The notes beneath the pieces were generated by a model. The model made no database searches, was not told where the DNA came from, and saw nothing but the letters and a program-made list of their open reading frames with translations. Positions 24,930 to 33,454 of a DNA stretch of 64,000 nucleotides are shown one piece after another; positions within the stretch are counted from its first letter, which is position 1, and the number at the start of each line of letters is the position of its first letter. Origin of the DNA: VRUE01 sp963703175 (GTDB lineage: Bacteria > Actinomycetota > Thermoleophilia > Solirubrobacterales > 70-9); the NCBI GenBank assembly GCA_963703175.1, contig OY969794.1, positions 2,108,001 to 2,172,000 on the forward strand. Reading direction: 5' to 3'. Made by a program: the position numbers and the translations under genes.

Positions 24930-26303
24930 TTAAGCCTCCGTTGGAGAAGTCTCTGCCAGCGGCGGCAGAGACTCGACCCAGCGACGCCCGTTGGCTCGCT
25001 CGAGCGCCTCGGCGGCGTCGAGCAGCAGCTCGTCCGCGCCCCAGGCGGCCTGCAGCTGTAGGGCGATCGGCAGTTCCTCGTCGCTCAGCCCAACCGGCAT
25101 GCTGATCGAAGGGATCCCGGTCAAGTTGGCGAGGGCCGCGCCACGGACGTTTGCCTGGTCGGCCGTGGTGATTCCGGAGGGCAACTCGACCATCGGTGCG
25201 TCAAGCGGTGGCGCTGGGGCTGGAATCGTCGGCCAGGCGATCACGTCGACCTCGGCGAAAAGGGCTGCGAGGCGTCGCCGCATCAGCGTTCGCACCCGGG
25301 TGGCCTGGGTGGTCGCGGCGGCGGGCAGCAGCATCCGGTACTTGAGCGAGCCGCGCGCGATCGGGCTCAGCTCGGGGTTGAGTTTGTTGAGGCGCTCGGG
25401 CGTGGTGCCGCCCATGCTCTCGGAGTTGATGATCAGGATTGCCGCGAGGGTCGCCGTGTCGAGGCCGGGCAGCTCGACCTCGCGCACTTCGCCACCGGTC
25501 TCGGCGCGCAGCGCCTCGACCGCGGCATCGCAGGCCTCGGCCACCTCGGGGGTGACGTCTTCGGAGACGGTGTCGCGGACGACGCCGATCCGCAGTCCGG
25601 TGGCGTCGCCTGTGGCGAGCTTCTCGCCGTAGAGCACTGAGCCCAAGAGGCGACAGTCGCCGGCGTCGGCACAGAGCGGCCCGGAGACGATCAGGGTCGT
25701 GACCGGCGCCATGTGGTGACCGTCCATCGCCGAGCGGCCGAAGGTCGGCTTGAGTCCGGTCAGGCCGCAGTAGGCGGCGGGGAAGCGGACGGAGCCCAGT
25801 CCGTCGGCACCGACTGCCCCGGCAACTAGTCGGCCTGCAACCGAGGCGGCTGGTCCGCTGGACGAGCCACCCGGGCAGCGCTCGGTGTTCCAAGGATTGC
25901 GGGCCGGTCCGTAGACGGAGGTGTTGCCAGTGCTGCCGGCGCCGAGCTCGTGCATGTTGCCGACGCCGACGACCACGGCTCCGGCGTCGCGTAGGGCCCG
26001 GTATGGCCCCGACTCGCCCGGCGCGGTCGGCGTCATCAGTTCGGCCGCACCGAAGCGCTGAGCGCGCCAGGGCAGCGGCCACTCGTCCTTGATCACGATT
26101 GGCACGCCGTAAAGCGGGCCGTCGGGGGCGGCGGCGAGCATCTCGCGCGAACGCTCGGGGAAGGTCTCGATCACTGCGTTGAGGGCGGGGTTGCGCTCCT
26201 CGACTCGGGCGAGGGTGGCCTCAAGCAGCTCGCCGGGGTCGACGTCGCCAGCGGCGATCGCAGCGGCTTGTGCGCGCAGGCCCAGGTCGAGGCCGTTGTT
26301 CAT
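24930..26303 (-). CDS. Amidase signature family hydrolase
   Basis: A 457-residue amidase. The triad Lys is in VIKDEWPLP, the cis-Ser in PGGSSSGPA and the nucleophile Ser in GLGSVRFPAAYCGLTGLKPTFG (first part). Amidases of this type hydrolyse C-N bonds in small amides, carbamates or biuret-like compounds. The start overlaps by 4 bp a 65-residue helper-like protein, an arrangement known for AtzE/AtzG-type pairs. The ABC exporter genes follow 5 bp downstream. Confidence 0.9.
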   Translation of the reverse strand: MNNGLDLGLRAQAAAIAAGDVDPGELLEATLARVEERNPALNAVIETFPERSREMLAAAPDGPLYGVPIVIKDEWPLPWRAQRFGAAELMTPTAPGESGPYRALRDAGAVVVGVGNMHELGAGSTGNTSVYGPARNPWNTERCPGGSSSGPAASVAGRLVAGAVGADGLGSVRFPAAYCGLTGLKPTFGRSAMDGHHMAPVTTLIVSGPLCADAGDCRLLGSVLYGEKLATGDATGLRIGVVRDTVSEDVTPEVAEACDAAVEALRAETGGEVREVELPGLDTATLAAILIINSESMGGTTPERLNKLNPELSPIARGSLKYRMLLPAAATTQATRVRTLMRRRLAALFAEVDVIAWPTIPAPAPPLDAPMVELPSGITTADQANVRGAALANLTGIPSISMPVGLSDEELPIALQLQAAWGADELLLDAAEALERANGRRWVESLPPLAETSPTEA

Positions 26304-26497
26304 TGCGGCGCCTTCGAGAGATCAGGACAGCGCTCGGTCTCGAGGCCCTCGGTATCGAGGGCAAGCAACTCGAGCAGGGGCGGCCAGAGCAGCTGGTGGA
26401 ATGCGGCCATCACGGCCAGGTCGATCTCGTCTGCCTCGATCCCAAGCGACGCCAGCCCGGCCGGGATGAAATCGTCTGCTGGACTCGCGCTCTCCAT
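26300..26497 (-). CDS. Small AtzG/GatC-like amidase partner (tentative)
   Basis: A 65-residue acidic protein, MESASPADDFIPAGLASLGI..., with a helical middle (EIDLAVMAAFHQLLWPPLLELL) and an extended tail ending DLSKAPQ. Helix-plus-tail proteins of this size that precede and overlap an amidase gene are typical of AtzG-like (DUF4089) or GatC-like subunits that wrap around the amidase. The ATG at 26497 is supported by a minus-strand TAGGGT element (26509-26514) 11 nt upstream. Family assignment is inference from size, context and pattern. Confidence 0.55.
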   Translation of the reverse strand: MESASPADDFIPAGLASLGIEADEIDLAVMAAFHQLLWPPLLELLALDTEGLETERCPDLSKAPQ

Positions 26498-26508
26498 CTC
26501 GGCAGGCA

Positions 26509-26514
26509 ACCCTA
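26509..26514 (-). promoter_or_regulatory. -10 element TAGGGT for the amidase operon
   Basis: Minus-strand TAGGGT lies 11 nt upstream of the ATG at 26497 and would start the operon running to 21214. A hairpin CAACCC...GGGTTG (26585-26609) lies farther upstream, in the leader of the divergent gene. Confidence 0.45.
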
Positions 26515-26625
26515 CCGGGGACGGATCGTGCAGCCGCGCCGGAGGACCCCGCCAAACGGCGGCGAACGACAGAATCCTGTGCCGCAACCCTGGCTGTAGG
26601 CAGGGGTTGTCGCTGGAGAAACTTG

Positions 26626-27387
26626 ATGAGAGCAGCAGAAAACCGATCCCACCCAGTGCGCGCACTGACCGCGCTGGGCTTCGCCTGCGCCCTAGCGCTG
26701 CTCGTGGCTGCCACTTGGCCGGGCGCCGCCGACTCGGCACCTGCCCGCGTCGTCGTGCTTGGTAAGACCGATTCGACGCCCCCGCCCTCGTGTCCGGGCA
26801 AGATCGTCAACAACGTCGAGGTCATCCCTTGCCGAGTCGAGGGTCATGTGACCGGCTTTCAGGCCATCGCCGGCGGCGTACCGCGACCCTACGAGGCGCC
26901 CTTCGAGGGCAAGGTCGTCGCCTGGTCGATCACTCTCTCGCGCCCATCACGCACCGACAGCGACAAGATGACCAATGAGGTCGGCTTCTTTGACGAATTT
27001 CTCGGCAAGCCCTCGCAGGCTCGAATCGGCGTCCTACGTCCGGTGGAAGGCTCGAATCCGCCCCAGTTCAAACTGATTCGCCAAAGCCCGCTGCAGATCC
27101 TCAATCCCTACTTCGGCAGCACCCCAGTCTTTGCCCTCGACCATCCGCTTTCGGTTCTTCAAGGCGACGTCATCGCCTTGACGATCCCAACCTGGGCACC
27201 GATGTTCGCCTTCAACGTCACTGAAGACAACACCTGGCGCGGCAGCCGCCTACCCAAACACTGTTCTTCGAAGGAAGACATCCAGGGCGGTCACCCACAG
27301 CAAGGCATCGGCAAGACCAAGACCTACGGCTGCTACTACAGCAACGCCAGGTTGCTCTACACGGCGACGCTAGTCAAAAAACCCTAG
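26626..27387 (+). CDS. Secreted hypothetical protein
   Basis: A 253-residue exported protein. A signal peptide covers about residues 12-35 (LTALGFACALALLVAATW, cleavage near ADSA). The mature part is beta-rich with Cys pairs (SCPGK, IPCRVEGH, KHCSSKED, GCYYSN) that could form disulfides. I do not recognise the family. GGAG upstream of the ATG at 26626 gives an ordinary ribosome site; an in-frame TTG lies 3 nt earlier. The stop TAG begins the left arm of structured element R1. Confidence 0.65.
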   Translation: MRAAENRSHPVRALTALGFACALALLVAATWPGAADSAPARVVVLGKTDSTPPPSCPGKIVNNVEVIPCRVEGHVTGFQAIAGGVPRPYEAPFEGKVVAWSITLSRPSRTDSDKMTNEVGFFDEFLGKPSQARIGVLRPVEGSNPPQFKLIRQSPLQILNPYFGSTPVFALDHPLSVLQGDVIALTIPTWAPMFAFNVTEDNTWRGSRLPKHCSSKEDIQGGHPQQGIGKTKTYGCYYSNARLLYTATLVKKP

Positions 27388-27485
27388 ACGCGCTCTGACC
27401 GGCGCATTTCGGCGTCCTCGGTCGGTCGTGTGCAGAGCACACTTCCCTCCCTGCGTCCTTGAACTGCTTGCTCAGAGCGCGTCTA
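27385..27485. repeat. Structured convergent-junction element R1
   Basis: A 101 bp element bounded by a perfect 14 bp inverted repeat (TAGACGCGCTCTGA and TCAGAGCGCGTCTA). The core shares GACCGGCGC, TCGGCGTCCTCGGTCGG, CCCTGCGTCCTTGA and CTGCTTG with R2 (43531-43652) and R3 (53194-53317). An internal hairpin GTGTGC-aga-GCACAC occupies the place of the CGCAC/GTGCG hairpin of R2 and R3. The stop codon of the upstream gene is inside the left arm; the convergent gene ends 3 bp beyond the right arm. Confidence 0.85.
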
Positions 27486-27487
27486 GC

Positions 27488-27751
27488 TCAGAGCGCGGTC
27501 TGACGCAAGTTGCAGTAGGGGCAATCGCTGACGTCGAGGCCGATCAGCTGGTCGCAGCGGCGGCAGGCGCGCAGGTTCTCCGGCGTGCGCGGCAGGGCCG
27601 ATGCGGAGGGAGCTAGGGGCAGGACCATTGCCACCGGCACCATCTCCTCGTCGGTCTCGCGATCGACGTAGACCGAGCCCGGCTCGGCATGGGCCAGGGC
27701 CTCTCGCCCCGAGGCCGGTGCCCGCATCCGGTAGAGCTGCTTCGCGTTCAC
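27488..27751 (-). CDS. Small zinc-ribbon protein
   Basis: An 87-residue protein. The C-terminal third has two CxxC pairs, CRRCDQ and CPYCNLRQ, 15 residues apart, forming a zinc ribbon. The N-terminal 60 residues (EPGSVYVDRETDEEMVPVAM and others) have no recognised fold. Function is unknown. It is convergent with the secreted protein across element R1 and divergent from the glycosyltransferase gene. Confidence 0.65.
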   Translation of the reverse strand: MNAKQLYRMRAPASGREALAHAEPGSVYVDRETDEEMVPVAMVLPLAPSASALPRTPENLRACRRCDQLIGLDVSDCPYCNLRQTAL

Positions 27752-27766
27752 GGCGGAGAAGACTAA

Positions 27767-27772
27767 TAGGTT
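27767..27772 (+). promoter_or_regulatory. -10 element TAGGTT for the glycosyltransferase
   Basis: TAGGTT lies 11 nt upstream of the ATG at 27784. Confidence 0.45.
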
Positions 27773-27783
27773 GCCCGGCAGCG

Positions 27784-29199
27784 ATGCGCGTTCTCCTCTT
27801 CCACGGCTACATGTTGCGCGGTACCGGCAGCAACATCTACACGCTCAATCTGGCCCGTGCCCTGGCCCGGCTCGGCCACGAGGTCCATCTCCTCTGCCAG
27901 GACCGTCAGGTCGAGATCGAGGGCGTCGAGATCCACAACCCCGACATCGGCGGGCTGCTGCCCGTCTACGTCAAGGATCCCTACGAGGGCTTCGAGGTCA
28001 AGACCTTCCCGGAGCTGACCGACGACGAGCTGGACCGCTACATCGAAGCCAACGTAAGCGCTGTCCGCGAGGTCGCCGCGAGCGTAGGCGGTTTTGACGC
28101 GGCCCTGGCCGGTCACCTCGTCATGGGCCCAGTGATCCTCGCTCGCGCCGGCATTGGCTCCTTTGCAGCCAAGATCCACGGCTCGGCGCTCGAGTACACG
28201 GTCAAACCGCACCCGCGCTTCCTTCCCTATGCGGAAGAGGGGATGCGGGCGGCCAACTGCGTCCTGGTTGGCTCGCACCACACGGCCGAGTCGCTGTGGG
28301 CGGCGTTGCCGGAGGTGCCCGGATTGAAGGAAAAGACTCGCCTTGGCCCGCCGGGAGTCGATACGGAGGGCTTTCGGCCGCGGGTCCTGTCGCGGCAGGA
28401 GGGGGGGTTAGCGGACTCACCCGTCCGAACCCCCCCTCCCACCGCGCCACCCACGGGTGAGAGGCCTAAGGTCGTGTTCGTCGGGAAGCTGATCGTCTCT
28501 AAGGGAGTGGATCTGCTGTTGGCTGCGTGGCCTCTGGTGAAGGACTCTCACCCGGAAGCGGTACTGCAGATCGCGGGCTACGGCGAGTACGAGAATGGAT
28601 TGCGTCGTTTGCTGGCGGCTCTTGACAGCGGGGACCTCGACGATGCGCGCGAGGTCGCGAGGCTGGGAAGGGGGCTGGAGGGCGGTTCCGCAAAACCTTT
28701 GCCAATCCTGAGCTCATTTCTGGCGGATCCACCTAACGGGTACGTGGATGCAGCGAAGGGCATCGCCGATTCGGTCGAGTTCATCGGCCGTCTGGAGCAC
28801 GATGAGGTGGCGGAGTTGCTGCCCGGGGCCGAGGCGTTGGTCATGCCGAGCACCTTTCCCGAGGCGTTTGGGATGGTCGCCGCCGAGGCTGCTGCCTGTG
28901 GGGTGCTGCCGGTTTCCGCAGGGCACTCCGGGATGTTGGAGGTTTCGCGGGAGCTTGCGCAGGCGCTGCCGGCTGAGGCTGCTGAGCTGGTTTCGTTCCC
29001 GGTCGAAGAGGGGGCCGTTGAGGCAATTGCCGCTCGCTTGAACGGCTGGCTGGGTCTTCCGGAGGCCGAGAGAGCTGCGGCTCGGGATGCCCTCGTAGCT
29101 ACCTCGCGACGGCTCTGGAGCTGGGAGGGAGTGGCGCGAGGCGTGCTGGCTGCCTCGGTTGGCCCGGGAGCGGAAAACCTCCCGCCGCCGCTTCAATAG
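27784..29199 (+). CDS. Glycosyltransferase family 4 protein
   Basis: A 471-residue GT-B glycosyltransferase. The N-terminal domain begins MRVLLFHGYMLRGTGSNIYT with the Gly-rich acceptor loop; after GPPGVDTEGFRPR the nucleotide-sugar domain has VVFVGKLIVSKGVDLLL and the PSTFPEAFGMVAAEAAACG signature with the conserved Glu pair. It probably transfers a sugar to a lipid, glycan or small molecule. Residues about 199-225 in the interdomain linker are encoded by palindromic element C, and codon use after it is less biased to C/G third bases than before it. It precedes ctaC by 15 bp. Confidence 0.88.
   Translation: MRVLLFHGYMLRGTGSNIYTLNLARALARLGHEVHLLCQDRQVEIEGVEIHNPDIGGLLPVYVKDPYEGFEVKTFPELTDDELDRYIEANVSAVREVAASVGGFDAALAGHLVMGPVILARAGIGSFAAKIHGSALEYTVKPHPRFLPYAEEGMRAANCVLVGSHHTAESLWAALPEVPGLKEKTRLGPPGVDTEGFRPRVLSRQEGGLADSPVRTPPPTAPPTGERPKVVFVGKLIVSKGVDLLLAAWPLVKDSHPEAVLQIAGYGEYENGLRRLLAALDSGDLDDAREVARLGRGLEGGSAKPLPILSSFLADPPNGYVDAAKGIADSVEFIGRLEHDEVAELLPGAEALVMPSTFPEAFGMVAAEAAACGVLPVSAGHSGMLEVSRELAQALPAEAAELVSFPVEEGAVEAIAARLNGWLGLPEAERAAARDALVATSRRLWSWEGVARGVLAASVGPGAENLPPPLQ
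28378..28456. repeat. Palindromic element copy C, in frame inside the glycosyltransferase gene
   Basis: A 79 bp palindrome: outer arms CCGCGGGT/ACCCACGG (one mismatch), then CGCGG/CCGCG, then a perfect 12 bp stem GGAGGGGGGGTT/AACCCCCCCTCC and an inner CGGAC/GTCCG tip. Left end GGGTCCTGTCG and right end CACCC match copies A and B. It is read as part of the interdomain linker. Confidence 0.75.
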
Positions 29200-29202
29200 A
29201 AT
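29197..29202 (+). promoter_or_regulatory. -10 element TAGAAT for the ctaC operon
   Basis: TAGAAT lies 12 nt upstream of the ctaC ATG; its first three bases are the stop codon of the preceding glycosyltransferase gene. Confidence 0.5.
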
Positions 29203-29214
29203 GCCCGCCGCCTC

Positions 29215-30009
29215 ATGTACGGCCGCCTGCCGATAGCGAAGATGCTCGCCGCAACCGTCGCCCTCACGGCGGCGATGTCTGCGGTGATGGTGTCGATCAA
29301 CTGGGATGGCCAGGCCGCCTCGACGGCCGCACCCAAGATCGACGATCTACTCAACGTGATGATCGTCCTCTCGTCTTTCGTCTTCTCGCTGGTGATGGTG
29401 ATGCTTTTCTACGCGTTGTGGAAATTCAAAGCCAAGCCCGGCGACGAATCTGACGGCGAGCCGATCCACGGCAACACGCGGCTCGAGGTCGCCTGGACGC
29501 TGATCCCGACGATCATCGTCCTCTTCGGCGCTGGCTACAGCTGGTCGGTGCTCAACGACATCGAAGAGGTCCACGGCAATCCGCTCACGGTCGACGTCTT
29601 CTCGCAGCAGTACGCCTGGAGCTTCGGCTACCCCGGCAAAGGGAATGCTTATTCGCAGGGCGAGTTGCACGTCCCGCTCGACCGCCAGGTCCAGTTCAAA
29701 ATGCACTCGCTCGACGTGATCCATTCCTTCTGGGTGCCCGAGTGGCGGATCAAGAAAGACAACGTGCCGGGGATAACGACGACCGCGACCGTTACCCCGG
29801 ACAAGGCGGGCACTTACCAGTTGATCTGCACCGAGCTCTGCGGTTTCGGCCACGCGTCGATGCGGGCCAAAGTCGTGGTCGAACCGGCGGCGGATTTCCG
29901 CAAATGGGTGGCTGGATTGAAAGAAAAGGTGCCCGCTCCCTATCTGGAAACTGTCCGCCAGGACACCGAAACCGACCCGGTGCAGCCCCTCGGGGCAGGC
30001 GGGGCATAA
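29215..30009 (+). CDS. ctaC: Cytochrome c oxidase subunit II
   Basis: A 264-residue subunit II with membrane helices at about 43-68 and 93-115 and a periplasm-facing cupredoxin domain. The CuA site is complete: His170 in LDVIHSFW, Cys205 and Cys209 with His213 and Met216 in CTELCGFGHASM. The aromatic patch QQYAWSFGYP accepts electrons from cytochrome c. There is no fused cytochrome c domain; a separate diheme lipoprotein (35331-36035) is the likely donor. It starts the oxidase operon ctaC-ctaD-USP-like-ctaE. Confidence 0.96.
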   Translation: MYGRLPIAKMLAATVALTAAMSAVMVSINWDGQAASTAAPKIDDLLNVMIVLSSFVFSLVMVMLFYALWKFKAKPGDESDGEPIHGNTRLEVAWTLIPTIIVLFGAGYSWSVLNDIEEVHGNPLTVDVFSQQYAWSFGYPGKGNAYSQGELHVPLDRQVQFKMHSLDVIHSFWVPEWRIKKDNVPGITTTATVTPDKAGTYQLICTELCGFGHASMRAKVVVEPAADFRKWVAGLKEKVPAPYLETVRQDTETDPVQPLGAGGA

Positions 30010-30028
30010 TGGAGGCGCAGACCGACTG

Positions 30029-31933
30029 ATGGTGGCCGCGATCAAGCAACCGGGATGGATTCGAGGCGTGCTCGGCGCGCTGCTGGCTGCCGCTTTCGGC
30101 GTCGGCTTGGTCGTCGTTTTGCGCGACATCTCCGGCCTGCCCATCTGGCAGACCGAGCAGACCGGCTATCCGCACGTGATCGTGCCGCTAGTCACCGGCC
30201 CGCTCGGCTTCCTCGCCGGTTTCGGCTGCTTCGACTACTGGCTGCGTTGGGCCGCTGGGATGCCGACCATTCCCGACGATCACTCCCAGCACGGCGCCAA
30301 GAGTTGGAAGGACTACTTCCACTTCAACACCGATCACAAGGTGATCGGCATTCAGTACATCTGCACGACCTTCTTCTTCTTCTTCGTGGGCGGCTTGATG
30401 GCGATGCTGATCCGGGCCGAGCTGGCGCAGCCCGGCACCCAGATCGTCGACGCGGCCACCTACAACAGCCTCTTCTCCACCCACGCGGTGCTGATGATCT
30501 TCGTCTTCGTCATCCCGGTCTTCGCCGGGATCGCCAACTACGTGCTGCCGTTGATGATCGGTGCGCCGGACATGGCCTTCCCGCGGCTCAACGCGCTCAG
30601 CTTCTGGATGCTGCCGCTTGCCGGGCTGCTCTTCATCGGCAGCTTCCTCGCCCCGGGCGGCGCCTTCGACGCCGGCTGGACCGGATACGCGCCGCTCTCC
30701 ACCGGGGCACCGTTGGGTCAGTCGTTCTTCAACCTCGGCGTCCAGTTCGCCGGCGCCTCGTCGATCGCGACCGCGCTTAACTTCTTAGTCACGATCATCA
30801 CCATGCGTGCGCCCGGAATGACCTTCTGGCGGATGCCGTTGCTGGTCTGGGCCAACCTCTCGACCTCGCTGCTGGTCGTCGCCGCGACGCCGTTCATCGC
30901 CGGCGCCCAGTTCATGGTCCTCTTCGACCGCGTTCTCGGCACCCAGTTCTTCCAGTTCGCCGGCGGCGGCGACGTGATCAGCTACCAGCACATCTTCTGG
31001 TTCTATTCGCACCCGGCCGTCTACATCATGATGTTGCCCGGCTTCGGAATTATCTCCGAGGTCATCTCGACCCACGCCCGTAAACCGATCTTCGGCTACC
31101 GGCTGATGGCACTGGCGTTGATCGGGATCGTCGTCCTCAGCTACTCGGTCTGGGCCCACCACATGTTCGTCGCCGGCATGTTCAGCTGGCTGCGGGTGCC
31201 GATGATGATCACCACGCTGTTGATCGCGGTGCCGACCGGGATCAAGATCTTCTCTTGGCTGGGGACGCTCTATTTCGGCAAGATCCACACCTACTCGACG
31301 GCGATGCTTTTCTCGCTTGCCTTCATCGTCACCTTCACGATCGGTGGCATCAGCGGCGTCATGTTGGGCATGGTGCCGATCGACATTCACGTCTCCGACA
31401 CCTACTTCATCGTCGCCCACATCCACTTCGTCCTCTTCGGCGGTTCGGTCTTCACGATCTTCGCCGGCATTTACCACTGGTTCCCGAAGATGACCGGGCG
31501 TATGTACGACGAGAAACTCGGCCGAGTCCACTTCTGGGGAACCGTGATCGGAACTTGGGGAACCTTCATCCCGATGCACTGGATCGGCATGGATGGGATG
31601 CCACGGCGCGTTGCCGACTACGCGACCCAGTTCGGTAACTGGAACCTGCTAATCAGTTGCTTCGCCTTCATGCTCGGCGCCGTCCAGCTCGTCTTCCTCT
31701 ACAACATGGTCGTCAGCTGGCGCTTCGGACCGCGCGCCGGCGGCAACCCCTGGCGGGCGAACTCGATCGAGTGGCAGGTTTCGTCGCCGCCGCCGATCTT
31801 CAACTTCGACGAGATCCCGCGAGTGGTCGGCGGGCCGTACGAGTACGGCGTCCCCGGCGCCCGCCACGCGATCATGGCCGGCGAAGGTGTCGAGGTCGCC
31901 AAACCAGAGCCGACCGTGGTGGGACAAGCGTGA
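30029..31933 (+). CDS. ctaD: Cytochrome c oxidase subunit I, A2-type
   Basis: A 634-residue heme-copper oxidase core. All six ligands are present: His152 (STHAVLM) and His466 for the low-spin heme, His464 (AHIHF) for the high-spin heme, and CuB ligands His328 and the pair at 377-378 (WAHHMF). The sequence YSHPAVY (326-332) is the YSHPxV motif of A2-type oxidases, which lack the helix VI Glu of A1 enzymes; Tyr332 is the cross-linked Tyr. An extra N-terminal segment (1-90) with two helices precedes the conserved core. It reduces O2 and pumps protons. Confidence 0.96.
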   Translation: MVAAIKQPGWIRGVLGALLAAAFGVGLVVVLRDISGLPIWQTEQTGYPHVIVPLVTGPLGFLAGFGCFDYWLRWAAGMPTIPDDHSQHGAKSWKDYFHFNTDHKVIGIQYICTTFFFFFVGGLMAMLIRAELAQPGTQIVDAATYNSLFSTHAVLMIFVFVIPVFAGIANYVLPLMIGAPDMAFPRLNALSFWMLPLAGLLFIGSFLAPGGAFDAGWTGYAPLSTGAPLGQSFFNLGVQFAGASSIATALNFLVTIITMRAPGMTFWRMPLLVWANLSTSLLVVAATPFIAGAQFMVLFDRVLGTQFFQFAGGGDVISYQHIFWFYSHPAVYIMMLPGFGIISEVISTHARKPIFGYRLMALALIGIVVLSYSVWAHHMFVAGMFSWLRVPMMITTLLIAVPTGIKIFSWLGTLYFGKIHTYSTAMLFSLAFIVTFTIGGISGVMLGMVPIDIHVSDTYFIVAHIHFVLFGGSVFTIFAGIYHWFPKMTGRMYDEKLGRVHFWGTVIGTWGTFIPMHWIGMDGMPRRVADYATQFGNWNLLISCFAFMLGAVQLVFLYNMVVSWRFGPRAGGNPWRANSIEWQVSSPPPIFNFDEIPRVVGGPYEYGVPGARHAIMAGEGVEVAKPEPTVVGQA

Positions 31934-32808
31934 GTGGCGAGGCAGCCGAGCCGCAGCCACTGCTGGTCTTCCTCAACGAGGTCGCCGGTGGCCGCAAGCT
32001 GCTGCAAGCCGTTCGCGAGCGCGCCGAGAAGGTGCCTTTCGTCGCCGTCGCGGCGCCGCAGAATCAGCCGGCGGTCGGCCAGTTGATCGATAGCGGCGAA
32101 CTGCGCGATGCGGCTCGAGCCCGGGTCGAGGTGACGATGTCGATCCTCTCCGAGTACGGGATCGAGTCGGTCGGCGAGGTCATGGACCGCGATCCGGCTC
32201 TCGCCATGGACGATGCGGTGCGCGCTCACGAACCCGGCGAGCTCCTTCTTTCCTGCCGCTCTGAGACGCGCTTCGGTATCACCCGCAAGGACCTCGTCGA
32301 GTGGGCAAAAAGCCGCTTCGAGCCCGAGGTGGCGGTAGTGCACATCCCGGTGCGTGTCCAGGACGACTCGATCAGCTGGGAGAAAAGCCACACGCTGGTC
32401 GTCGCCACCCAGACGGTTGCCGCCCCGGACCTGATCGCCAGGTTGAAGGAGCGTGCCGCCGGGCACCCGCACCGTTTCACGATCATCTGCCCGCGCGCGG
32501 ATGGGGTCTCGGAGGCGGAAATCGTTCGCGACCTCGCCTCGACCCTGGCCGAGCTCTACCGGTCCGACATCGATGCCACCGGGCAGCCGATGAGCCCCGA
32601 TCCCTTCCATGCCGTACAGAACGCGATCGAGCACTATCGAGTCGACGAGGTGCTGATCTCGACCTTCGCCGGCGAGGACTCGCGCTGGCTCGACGAGGAT
32701 CTACTTGGCCGCACGCGCGAGATCACCGACAAGCCGGTCGAGCACCTTGAGGTCGGCCGCCCCGCCGAGGCGGTTGCTGCCTCAGTGGCAGATGGGGGGG
32801 AATCCTGA
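31930..32808 (+). CDS. Tandem USP-like protein in the oxidase operon
   Basis: A 292-residue soluble protein with two similar alpha/beta units: about 9-143 (PLLVFLNEVAGGRKLLQAV onward) and about 154-280 (HTLVVATQTVAAPDLI onward), the latter ending with RVDEVLISTFAGEDSRWLDE. The layout is that of universal-stress-protein-like nucleotide-binding folds, though a clear GxxGx9G ATP motif is not seen. It overlaps ctaD (GTGA) and ctaE by 1 bp, so it is made with the oxidase. The paralogue at 33455 shares ISTxxxxxSRWLE. Role is unknown; sensing or assembly is inference. Confidence 0.7.
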   Translation: MSGEAAEPQPLLVFLNEVAGGRKLLQAVRERAEKVPFVAVAAPQNQPAVGQLIDSGELRDAARARVEVTMSILSEYGIESVGEVMDRDPALAMDDAVRAHEPGELLLSCRSETRFGITRKDLVEWAKSRFEPEVAVVHIPVRVQDDSISWEKSHTLVVATQTVAAPDLIARLKERAAGHPHRFTIICPRADGVSEAEIVRDLASTLAELYRSDIDATGQPMSPDPFHAVQNAIEHYRVDEVLISTFAGEDSRWLDEDLLGRTREITDKPVEHLEVGRPAEAVAASVADGGES

Positions 32809-33434
32809 TGGAGAGCGCTACCGTCGCCCTCGGCCACTCCCACGAGGAGGAGCACCACGGGCCGCCCGAGGCAAACCAGAGCTCGCGGATAGACCGTCAA
32901 ACGTTGGGCATCCTGCTCTTCATCGTCTCCGAGGTGATGCTCTTCGGCGCCTTCTTCGCCTCCTACTTCTTCCTCCGGGTGGTCGTCCACCCGCCGACTT
33001 GGCCACCACATCCCTATGAGCTGCCGGTCGCCGTAGCCGGCATCAACACGGCGATTCTCGTCTCTTCGAGCTTCACGATCCACTACGCACTCGAGTCGAT
33101 CCGCCGCGGCAATAAGAAAGGCCTCAAACTAGGCCTCGTGCTCACCTGGATGTTGGGGGCGACCTTCCTCTTCATCCAGATCAACGAGTACGTCCACATC
33201 GGCTTCAGCGCTCGCGATCTGGCATTCGGCTCGATCTTCTACGGCCTCACCGGCCTGCACGGCGCCCATGTCTTCGTCGGCTTGATGTTGCTCAGCTTCG
33301 CCACGATCCGCGCCTTCCGTGGCCACTTCGGCCCCAAGGCAGAGGACCATCTCGGTGTCGAGGTGCCCGGTATCTACTGGCACTTCGTAGACGTTATGTG
33401 GCTGATCGTCTACACCGCGGTTTACATCCTCTAG
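32808..33434 (+). CDS. ctaE: Cytochrome c oxidase subunit III
   Basis: A 208-residue subunit III with five helices. GILLFIVSEVMLFGAFFASYF, LTGLHGAHVFVGL and VEVPGIYWHFVDVMWLIVY in parts are diagnostic, including the helix with the conserved Glu and the C-terminal WHFVDVVW-like signature. A His-rich N-terminus (HSHEEEHH) is typical of actinobacterial versions. It stabilises subunit I. It is translationally coupled to the USP-like gene upstream. Confidence 0.95.
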   Translation: MESATVALGHSHEEEHHGPPEANQSSRIDRQTLGILLFIVSEVMLFGAFFASYFFLRVVVHPPTWPPHPYELPVAVAGINTAILVSSSFTIHYALESIRRGNKKGLKLGLVLTWMLGATFLFIQINEYVHIGFSARDLAFGSIFYGLTGLHGAHVFVGLMLLSFATIRAFRGHFGPKAEDHLGVEVPGIYWHFVDVMWLIVYTAVYIL

Positions 33435-33454
33435 TGACGAGGTAAAACTGGGGT

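Noticed and set aside
27385..27485. R elements as CRISPR or tandem repeats
   Set aside because: Copies are single and dispersed over 26 kb, with no spacer array.
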